Below, piece by piece: positions 9,601 through 13,062 of a DNA stretch of 13,062 nucleotides. This DNA comes from a bacterium (GTDB lineage: Bacteria > Bacillota_I > Bacilli_A > RFN20 > DUOF01). A program made the translations under genes and the position numbers. A model generated the notes under the pieces. That model ran no database searches, was not told the origin of the DNA, and saw nothing but the letters and a program-made list of their open reading frames with translations. Position 1 is the first letter of the stretch. Each line of letters starts with the position of its first letter. The stretch lies in the NCBI GenBank assembly GCA_012839015.1, contig DUOF01000103.1:1-13062 (forward strand). Direction: 5' to 3'.

Positions 9601-10175
9601 GGTATTTTCCTTTCACGGTCTACTCTTACGTTTAATACATCATAATTGTCGGATTCAAATTCAAGCCAAGCACCACGAATCGGATGTACTTCCCCAGTCG
9701 CAATTAGTTTACCTTTTTTATTCTTTGAATAGGAAAAGTAAGCACCAGGAGATCTGGATAATTGTGGAATAATAACTTTCTCGTTACCACTAATAATAAA
9801 TGTAGCAGAATCAGTCATAATTGGCATTTCACCAAAGTAAACATCACTCTCTTTAATTTCACCAATAATGTTATTGGTTAGTCTTAAAGTAGCCCTCATA
9901 GGACTAGCGTATGTTAAATAACGATCCCTGCACTCCTCTAATTCGTGCTTAGGTTCTTCGAATCGACAACCAACAAACTCTAAAACGAAATTCTCGTTAG
10001 GTCCTACAATTGGAAAAATATCATTGAAAGCCTCAATGATACCTTCTTCCATAAACCACTTGTAGGTGCTTTTCTGTATTTCTAGTAAATCAGGTAGTTC
10101 TAATGAACCACTGATTTTTGAGTAATTTTTACGTTTCTCAAATCCGCTCTTAACTTCAAGTTTGCTTTTTGCCAC
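6615..10175 (-). CDS. rpoB: DNA-directed RNA polymerase subunit beta
   Basis: Second catalytic subunit of RNA polymerase, 1186 aa from the chosen start. The GTG at 10175 is preferred because AAAGAGGTGA lies 5 nt upstream; an in-frame TTG at 10193 would add six residues translated over that ribosome site. Motifs: the rifampicin-pocket region FFAYSQLVQFMDQTNP (about 464-479) followed by ANKRRISALGPGG, and GDKMAGRHGNKG with the active-site lysines K918 and K926. The C-terminus is a strongly acidic tail (EDEYEEDEDFE). At the position of E. coli His526 this protein has N485, a substitution linked to natural rifampicin resistance in mollicutes. E. coli S508 and S512 correspond to Y467 and V471. It has its own near-consensus promoter upstream and is followed by rpoC after 14 nt. 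Confidence 0.99.
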   Translation of the reverse strand: MAKSKLEVKSGFEKRKNYSKISGSLELPDLLEIQKSTYKWFMEEGIIEAFNDIFPIVGPNENFVLEFVGCRFEEPKHELEECRDRYLTYASPMRATLRLTNNIIGEIKESDVYFGEMPIMTDSATFIISGNEKVIIPQLSRSPGAYFSYSKNKKGKLIATGEVHPIRGAWLEFESDNYDVLNVRVDRERKIPATVLLRAIGIESNEQITELFGESSYLDNTFEKDSTTNASEALLEIYTKLRPGEPATAEGSRNLMFQKYFDPRRYDLASAGRFKLASKLGLYGRLRDKIIAEPLVDFNGEVIYDDGTLMTKKEIDHLRSIKFFENGAHSVQLNVNKELYLHGEGEDVVQIVHVYADEEKTRKVRIIGNDIVTNSRYLTIPDILATFSFFVNSFEGFGANDDIDFLGNRRIRSPGELVQNHFRAGLSKMEKGIKEKMSISETNTSITPQNLTNIRPLTASLREFFAYSQLVQFMDQTNPLSELANKRRISALGPGGLNKDRAGVEVRDVHFSHYGRICPIETPEGANIGLISNLSTYAKLDEYGFIQTPYRRVDKETNRVLEEYDYLSAEEENDFTIGQANIEMDEDGYILSDKVVARHRGENLLVDKEEIDYVDVSPKQLISVSTACIPFLENNDAHRALMAANMQRQAVPLLKPDSPLVGTGVEAKIAHDAGTSLVSAVNGTATYVDAKKIIIENKDGEHIYKLKKFSASNQGTCLNHTPVVQVGQKVEIGDVLADGGSVHDGELALGQNVLMAFMTWDGYNYEDAIIISDRLVKDDVYTSIHIENHTIECRDTKLGPEEITRDIPNVSEEAKAHLDIRGIVIPGAEVKEGDILVGKITPKGQTEPTPEEKLLMAIFGDKTKEGKDKSLRVPHGGAGTVLDVKYFSRKNGDELPPGVNEMIRVYIARKRKISEGDKMAGRHGNKGVISKIMPVEDMPYLPDGTPIDILLSPLGVPSRMNIGQVLEMHVGYAAQKLGIKISTPVFDGITDDEIEELMDQANIAKDGKSILYDGRTGEPFDGRIAIGVMYMLKLSHMIDDKLHARATGPYSLVTQQPLGGKAQNGGQRFGEMEVWALEAYGAAHTLQEILTIKSDDVVGRAKTYEAIIKGKSLPKPGVPESFKVLQKELQALSIDVNVYDVDGEIIDMRASNKYQQREERKLSDTIKEQFSTFVTEDEYEEDEDFE

Positions 10176-10180
10176 AGCAG

Positions 10181-10190
10181 TCACCTCTTT
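10181..10190 (-). promoter_or_regulatory. Ribosome binding site that sets the rpoB start
   Basis: AAAGAGGTGA on the minus strand, 5 nt before the GTG at 10175. It lies inside the longer open frame that begins at the TTG at 10193, which argues for the shorter protein. Confidence 0.85.
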
Positions 10191-10233
10191 CAATCATTTT
10201 TTGGGCGCAAAAAAATAACTAAATAATCATATT

Positions 10234-10262
10234 ATTTTAGCATCTATGTTGACATCTGTCAA
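10234..10262 (-). promoter_or_regulatory. Promoter of rpoBC
   Basis: TTGACA (-35, 10257-10262), a 17-bp spacer, then TAAAAT (-10, 10234-10239) preceded by TGC, which makes an extended -10. This is close to the housekeeping sigma consensus. The predicted transcript starts near 10227, giving a leader of about 50 nt before the GTG. It is the second promoter in the window with exactly TTGACA-N17-TAAAAT. Confidence 0.88.
10249..10262 (-). repeat. Inverted repeat overlapping the rpoB -35 box
   Basis: TTGACA-GA-TGTCAA on the minus strand: two perfect 6-bp arms with a 2-bp centre. The left arm is the -35 hexamer. It could be an operator, but part of the symmetry comes from the -35 itself. No matching second site was seen, so function is unproven. 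Confidence 0.4.
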
Positions 10263-10360
10263 TATAAAGATTGAGTCTTCTTCTCTGTTCAATGGTATAT
10301 ATATTCCCCTTGTCGTCTTAGTCTTTTTTTGTTTTACCCGTTATACTTATAAAATGCAAA

Positions 10361-10378
10361 AGCCTGTATGTACAGGCT
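10361..10378 (-). terminator. Hairpin terminator after rplL, possibly leaky
   Basis: AGCCTGT-ACAT-ACAGGCT stem-loop starting 5 nt after the rplL stop, followed on the minus strand by TTTTGCATTTT. The T tract is interrupted, so some read-through into rpoB is likely. Between this hairpin and the rpoB promoter (10263-10360) I see no gene or other clear signal. Confidence 0.75.
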
Positions 10379-10383
10379 ATTAA

Positions 10384-10758
10384 TTATTTAACTTCTACTT
10401 CTGCTCCAGCTTCTACTAGTTTAGCTTTGATTCCTTCAGCTTCTGATGGAGAAATTTCTTCTTTAATAGTAGATGGAACTACGTCTGCCAATTTTTTAGC
10501 ATCTCCTAGTCCAAGACCAGTGATTTCTCTAATTGCTTTAACAACGTTTAGTTTAGAAGCACCTACATCTTTCAAGATAACACTAACTGAGCTAGGTCCT
10601 TCGCTTTCTTCTTCTGCAGCAACTGCAGGTCCAGCAACTGCCATTGCAGCAGCACTAACACCAAACTCCTCTTCGATTGCTTTTACTAATTCATTAACTT
10701 CTAATATAGTCATTTCTTTTAGACTAGCGATTAGATCGCTTGCACTTATTTTTGCCAT
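10384..10758 (-). CDS. rplL: 50S ribosomal protein L7/L12
   Basis: Multicopy stalk protein of the large subunit that recruits translation GTPases (EF-G, EF-Tu, IF2). 124 aa, a normal length. Residues about 1-30 form the helical dimerisation and L10-binding domain. An Ala/Glu-rich hinge (about 37-57) follows, then the globular C-terminal domain with the factor-binding helix around KLNVVKAIREITGLGLGDAK and the family ending GAEVEVK. The ATG is preceded by AAGGGGGA at suitable spacing and lies 20 nt after the rplJ stop, so the two are cotranscribed. A hairpin terminator follows after 5 nt. The rplJ promoter, L10 leader and attenuator upstream should control both genes. Confidence 0.98.
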   Translation of the reverse strand: MAKISASDLIASLKEMTILEVNELVKAIEEEFGVSAAAMAVAGPAVAAEEESEGPSSVSVILKDVGASKLNVVKAIREITGLGLGDAKKLADVVPSTIKEEISPSEAEGIKAKLVEAGAEVEVK

Positions 10759-10778
10759 TTTATATATCCCCCTTTTAA

Positions 10779-11267
10779 TTATTTTGTTTTGGCAACTTCA
10801 TTTAGCACTACAGCTAAATTTGCTACTGGCGCTTGTAAGCAACCAAGTAATTTTGAAATCATACCTTCTTTGTTTGGTAAAGTAGCTAAAGTCTTAATTT
10901 CATTTTCAGTAGTTATTTTACCTTCTACAAGAGCGCTTTTAATAATAAGTTTTTTGTTTTTCTTAGCAAACTTACTTAAGATTCTAGCAGCACTCACTGC
11001 ATCTTCTTTTGAGAAAACAAAGGCATTAGGTCCAACTAGATATTCATTGATATCATTGTGTCCTAGAGATTCAAATGCACGACTTGCAATACTGTTCTTA
11101 TAAACATGCATTTCGTTATTTTCTTCCCTTAGCATGCTTCTAAGTTCAGATAACTTAGATACATCTAGACCACGGTATTCAACGATATAAGTTGAAGGTG
11201 AATTTTCGATGTTTTCTTTAACATCATTTACAAGTTCTTGCTTTCTTTTAATATTCTTTCTTTCCAT
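10779..11267 (-). CDS. rplJ: 50S ribosomal protein L10
   Basis: Base of the L7/L12 stalk: the N-terminal domain binds 23S rRNA next to L11, and the C-terminal helix holds L7/L12 dimers. 162 aa, close to the B. subtilis length. The conserved YRGLDVSKLSELR segment (about 31-43) and the following basic stretch ending in HVYKNSIASRA are the rRNA-binding face. The ATG has AAAGGGGTGA just upstream. In this family L10 with L7/L12 represses its own operon by binding the mRNA leader, and a recognisable L10 leader lies directly upstream here. Confidence 0.98.
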   Translation of the reverse strand: MERKNIKRKQELVNDVKENIENSPSTYIVEYRGLDVSKLSELRSMLREENNEMHVYKNSIASRAFESLGHNDINEYLVGPNAFVFSKEDAVSAARILSKFAKKNKKLIIKSALVEGKITTENEIKTLATLPNKEGMISKLLGCLQAPVANLAVVLNEVAKTK

Positions 11268-11308
11268 TCTTTCACCCCTTTATCTTTGCTATCATTACCC
11301 TACTTTTT

Positions 11309-11331
11309 AAAAAAACTCGCAGACCGCGAGT
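11309..11331 (-). terminator. Attenuator terminator in the L10 leader
   Basis: ACTCGC-GGTCT-GCGAGT hairpin (11315-11331) followed at once by a run of T (11309-11315) on the minus strand, about 40 nt before the rplJ ATG. Its position inside a leader, upstream of a gene that must be expressed, points to regulated termination. Confidence 0.85.
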
Positions 11332-11405
11332 AAAAAACATTACGTTTCTTGCTCCTCGGCAACATATTAAGTCGTTAGACTGTTGCTGTCTTTGGTAAGC
11401 ATAGC
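11309..11405 (-). ncRNA. L10 leader (ribosomal protein L10 autoregulatory RNA)
   Basis: The region between the rplJ promoter and rplJ carries the hallmarks of the Bacillota L10 leader. ACCAAAGACAGCAAC (11382-11396) is followed by GTTGCCGAGGAGC (11351-11363); GCAAC and GTTGC pair and bring the CAAAGACAG and CGAGG conserved strands together. An intrinsic terminator lies downstream. In this class the L10-L12 complex binds the kink-turn-like fold and promotes termination before rplJ. The limits run from the predicted transcript start to the end of the attenuator; the fold was judged by eye. Confidence 0.88.
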
Positions 11406-11411
11406 ATATTT

Positions 11412-11440
11412 ATTTTATTGATTTTGTCTAATGTTGTCAA
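11412..11440 (-). promoter_or_regulatory. Promoter of rplJL
   Basis: TTGACA (11435-11440), a 17-bp spacer and TAAAAT (11412-11417), near-consensus for the housekeeping sigma factor. The -35 begins 2 nt after the rplA stop codon. The predicted transcript starts about 11405 and reads straight into the L10 leader. Confidence 0.9.
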
Positions 11441-11442
11441 GT

Positions 11443-12126
11443 CTAACTTTCAACATTAATTTTAATACTAGGTCCCATTGTAGTAGAGATAGTTAAGTTT
11501 TTTAAGTAAACCCCTTTAACTACACTAGGTCTAGCCTTGATTATGACATCATAGATAGCTTTGAAGTTATCATATAATTTATCTTGATCAAAAGATACTC
11601 TTCCGATAGATACATTAATGTTTCCTTCTTTATCAGCACGGTATTCTACCTTACCGGCTTTGATTTCATTAATAGCTTTAGTAATATCCATTGAAACTGT
11701 ACCAGTCTTAGGGTTAGGCATTAAACCTTTAGGTCCTAAGATTCTACCGATCTTACCAAGTTCACCCATCATTTCAGGAGTAGCAACGATAACATCGAAA
11801 TCGAACCAGTTTTCTTTTTGGATCTTTTCGATCATATCTTTACCACCTACAAAGTCTGCCCCAGCCGCTTTGGCTTCTGCTTCTTTTGTAGTGATAGCTA
11901 GTACTGTCTTATTCTTTCCAGTGCCATGCGGTAGTACGATTGCACCCCTTATTTGTTGTTCAGCGTCTTTAGTATCAATGTTTAAATGAAACGAAACATC
12001 TACTGATGCATCAAATTTAGTAGTATTTGTTTTTTTAACTAATTCACAAGCTTCCTTAGCTTCGTATACTTTACTTTTGTCAATTAGTTCAATTGCTTGT
12101 TTGTATTTCTTTCCTCTTTTTTTCAT
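11443..12126 (-). CDS. rplA: 50S ribosomal protein L1
   Basis: L1 stalk protein that binds helices 76-78 of 23S rRNA and helps move deacylated tRNA out of the E site. It is also a known translational repressor of its own operon in other bacteria and archaea. 227 aa from the ATG at 12126, matching the family length. The signature GRILGPKGLMPNPKTGTV is about two thirds along and is followed by KAGKVEYRADKEGNI. The ATG is chosen because AAGGAGGAAAG precedes it. An in-frame GTG at 12171 would add 15 residues, but that stretch is a predicted regulatory RNA element and has no ribosome site of its own. It lies 55 nt after rplK and ends in TAG just before the rplJ promoter. Confidence 0.97.
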   Translation of the reverse strand: MKKRGKKYKQAIELIDKSKVYEAKEACELVKKTNTTKFDASVDVSFHLNIDTKDAEQQIRGAIVLPHGTGKNKTVLAITTKEAEAKAAGADFVGGKDMIEKIQKENWFDFDVIVATPEMMGELGKIGRILGPKGLMPNPKTGTVSMDITKAINEIKAGKVEYRADKEGNINVSIGRVSFDQDKLYDNFKAIYDVIIKARPSVVKGVYLKNLTISTTMGPSIKINVES

Positions 12127-12133
12127 TTTCTTT

Positions 12134-12139
12134 CCTCCT
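12134..12139 (-). promoter_or_regulatory. Ribosome binding site that sets the rplA start
   Basis: AGGAGG on the minus strand, 7 nt before the ATG at 12126. It directly abuts the 3' strand (ACCACAA) of the predicted L1-binding element, so L1 binding there should block ribosome access. Confidence 0.88.
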
Positions 12140-12172
12140 TGTGGTTCTAGCGGCCGAAGACTTCCTCCCACT
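12139..12172 (-). promoter_or_regulatory. Predicted L1-binding RNA element before rplA
   Basis: AGTGGGAGGAAG (12161-12172) and ACCACAA (12139-12145) can pair as GUGG (12168-12171) with CCAC (12141-12144). This closes an asymmetric loop whose 5' side is GAGG. A CUUCGG tetraloop-like sequence lies between. GUGGGAGG and ACCAC are the same blocks that form the L1 site in bacterial 23S rRNA. The element fills the rplK-rplA gap, starts 10 nt after the rplK stop and touches the rplA Shine-Dalgarno. This is a prediction from sequence similarity and hand pairing. Confidence 0.75.
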
Positions 12173-12181
12173 TTTAATTAA

Positions 12182-12604
12182 TTATTTTTCTTCTTCAACG
12201 TTAACGCCCATGCTTCTAGCAGCGCCTTCTACTATCTTAATAGCGGCTTCTAGATCTAAAGCATTTAAATCAGGCATTTTGTATTCAGCAATTTTCTTAG
12301 CATCTTCTCTACTTAATGTAGCAACTTTGTTTGCTTTAGGGCTTCCTGAACCACTCTTAATGTTACAAGCTTTTTTAATTAAGTCTGCAACTGGAGTAGT
12401 TTTAAGAACGAAATCAAACGATTTGTCTTCATACGCAGTTATAATAACTGGCACATTTTCTCCCCTTCTGTCTGCAGTTTGTTCGTTGAATTCACTACAG
12501 AACTTTGGCATTAAAATACCTGCTGATGCTAATGCTGCTCCAGGTTTAGCTTCTCCTCCTGGTAGTTGTAATTTAACAACCTTAGCGATCCTTTTTTTGC
12601 TCAC
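12182..12604 (-). CDS. rplK: 50S ribosomal protein L11
   Basis: Binds the GTPase-associated region of 23S rRNA at the stalk base; needed for normal elongation-factor and RelA responses, and part of the thiostrepton and micrococcin site. 140 aa from the GTG at 12604, chosen because AGGAGGTG lies 6 nt upstream; a GTG at 12613 lies within that ribosome site. The C-terminal rRNA-binding domain is well conserved (KSGSGSPKANKVATL, KMPDLNALDLEAA, ARSMGV). The N-terminal domain is odd. KLQLPGGEAKPG continues as AALASAGILMPKFC, four residues shorter than the usual PAPPVGPALGQAG segment and lacking its prolines. The frame is intact on both sides, so this is not a frameshift. First gene of the rplKA unit. 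Confidence 0.97.
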   Translation of the reverse strand: MSKKRIAKVVKLQLPGGEAKPGAALASAGILMPKFCSEFNEQTADRRGENVPVIITAYEDKSFDFVLKTTPVADLIKKACNIKSGSGSPKANKVATLSREDAKKIAEYKMPDLNALDLEAAIKIVEGAARSMGVNVEEEK

Positions 12605-12610
12605 GCGACA

Positions 12611-12618
12611 CACCTCCT
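12611..12618 (-). promoter_or_regulatory. Ribosome binding site that sets the rplK start
   Basis: AGGAGGTG on the minus strand, 6 nt before the GTG at 12604. The competing in-frame GTG at 12613 is part of this sequence and cannot use it. Confidence 0.88.
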
Positions 12619-12632
12619 ATATTTTGTCCGTG

Positions 12633-12664
12633 TTGTGGTCTTAATAGAATTTCTTCCTCCCACT
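12633..12664 (-). promoter_or_regulatory. Predicted L1-binding RNA element in the rplK leader
   Basis: AGTGGGAGGAAG (12653-12664) and ACCACAA (12633-12639) repeat exactly the two blocks found before rplA. GUGG pairs with CCAC; inside, GGAA-GAAA-UUCU can form a short stem with a GAAA tetraloop. The element lies about 15 nt upstream of the rplK Shine-Dalgarno. In E. coli, L1 represses rplK-rplA from a comparable leader site. The fold here is inferred by hand. Confidence 0.75.
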
Positions 12665-12689
12665 CGACTCGCATTTAATATGCTCGTAT

Positions 12690-12718
12690 ATATTACTATA
12701 ATGCTTTTTTTTAAGCAA
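12690..12718 (-). promoter_or_regulatory. Probable promoter of rplKA
   Basis: TTGCTT (12713-12718), a 17-bp spacer rich in A, and TAATAT (12690-12695) on the minus strand. Both hexamers are only partial matches, but spacing and position fit: just after the upstream gene ends and about 90 nt before rplK. The predicted transcript would include the whole L1-binding element. No clear terminator for the upstream gene is visible, so read-through is possible. Confidence 0.5.
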
Positions 12719-12723
12719 GTGTT

Positions 12724-13062
12724 TTATCTAATCTGTAAAATAAAATTGACAATGGTTTCATTCAGGCCAATTATCCATGTTTGGATTGCTACTAGAGGTA
12801 TAAATAAAATACCACTTACCAAAAGAACCATTAAGATAATAAAACCATATCTTTCGTATTGCATATATTTGAAATAAGCTCTCTCAGGCAGGATTGCACC
12901 TAGAATCTTAGATCCATCAAGCGGTGGAATCGGAATTAGGTTAAATACTCCAAGACCTATATTAATTAAACTCATATAACGTAGAAACGTAGTTATGGTA
13001 AGAGTAAATTCATTCATATTACCAAATTTTATAATAACACCGATTATAAAAACACTTAAAAA
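12724..13062 (-). CDS. Site-2 protease family (M50) membrane metalloprotease, C-terminal part
   Basis: The frame is open to the right edge, so the start is not in the window; 112 residues are visible. The motif FNLIPIPPLDGSKIL (Asp codon at 12916-12918) is the conserved C-terminal M50 motif whose Asp is a zinc ligand. The HExxH motif would lie upstream, outside the window. Hydrophobic segments flank the motif: one around the edge (VFIIGVII), one running into FNLIPIPP, and one around FIILMVLLVSGILFIPLVAI. It should be a multi-pass membrane enzyme that cuts substrates within the bilayer. The short Bacillus YwhC-like group is the best guess; the substrate is unknown. An internal ATG at 13017 is unlikely to be the start because coding-like sequence continues upstream of it. 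Confidence 0.88.
   Translation of the reverse strand, partial: FLSVFIIGVIIKFGNMNEFTLTITTFLRYMSLINIGLGVFNLIPIPPLDGSKILGAILPERAYFKYMQYERYGFIILMVLLVSGILFIPLVAIQTWIIGLNETIVNFILQIR

Noticed and set aside
10176..10193. TTG at 10193 as the rpoB start
   Set aside because: It would place the strong AAAGAGGTGA ribosome site inside the gene; the GTG at 10175 is correctly spaced from it.
10152..10197. Short upstream frame (ATG at 10197) overlapping the rpoB start in another frame
   Set aside because: Only about 13 codons, no Shine-Dalgarno before its ATG, and the context is an A/T-rich leader.
10249..10270. Divergent plus-strand promoter from the second arm of the rpoB inverted repeat
   Set aside because: TTGACA is present on the plus strand, but no -10 lies at 16-18 bp and there is no gene to serve.
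10427..10885. 152-codon open frame on the plus strand antisense to rplL and rplJ
   Set aside because: Mirror of the Ala/Glu-rich rplL sequence; Ser/Ala/Leu-rich with no motif or promoter.
12605..12613. GTG at 12613 as the rplK start
   Set aside because: This GTG is part of the AGGAGGTG ribosome site that serves the GTG at 12604.
12093..12644. 183-codon open frame on the plus strand antisense to rplK and the rplA start
   Set aside because: Lies opposite well-supported ribosomal protein genes, gives a low-complexity hydrophobic translation and has no recognisable family motif.
12705..12718. GCTT-A-tract-AAGC hairpin as a terminator of the M50 gene
   Set aside because: The stem is only four pairs, and on the minus strand it is not followed by a T tract; it overlaps the probable rplK promoter spacer.

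Overview
The window is an AT-rich stretch of a low-GC Gram-positive chromosome in which every supported gene lies on the minus strand, so it reads from right to left. The proteins look like class Bacilli, with several mollicute-like traits. RpoB has Asn at the rifampicin site where most bacteria have His. L11 has a shortened proline-rich segment. RpoC is 1275 residues, longer than the roughly 1200 of Bacillus subtilis. Trp is TGG wherever I checked, no in-frame TGA appears, and the seven visible stops are TAA or TAG. A cell-walled relative of the Mollicutes (Acholeplasma, RF39 or Erysipelotrichales type) fits best, but that placement is inference.

Layout in transcription order: (1) the 3' end of a site-2 protease (M50) gene, cut by the right edge; (2) a probable promoter and 5' leader, then rplK and rplA (L11, L1); (3) a strong promoter starting 2 nt after the rplA stop, an L10-type leader with an intrinsic attenuator, then rplJ and rplL (L10, L7/L12); (4) a hairpin terminator after rplL, then a near-consensus rpoB promoter; (5) rpoB and rpoC, closed by a strong terminator 3 nt after the rpoC stop; (6) dnaE, cut by the left edge. 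There is no gene-free stretch above 300 bases. The longest gap is the 208 nt between rplL and rpoB.

The genes form two working groups. L11, L1, L10 and L7/L12 build the two mobile stalks of the 50S subunit, and RpoB and RpoC form the catalytic core of RNA polymerase. The classic rplKAJL-rpoBC cluster is split here by its own promoters and terminators into at least three transcription units. secE and nusG, often found upstream of rplK, are absent from the visible upstream flank, and no methyltransferase gene lies between rplL and rpoB.

The most interesting signal is in RNA. Two copies of an apparent L1-binding element (shared AGTGGGAGGAAG and ACCACAA blocks that resemble the L1 site of 23S rRNA) sit before both rplK and rplA. 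The second abuts the rplA Shine-Dalgarno sequence, and its GTG could be mistaken for an rplA start. With the L10 leader downstream, both stalk-protein pairs appear to be regulated by their own RNA-binding member. I found no mobile element, CRISPR array, tRNA or rRNA gene.
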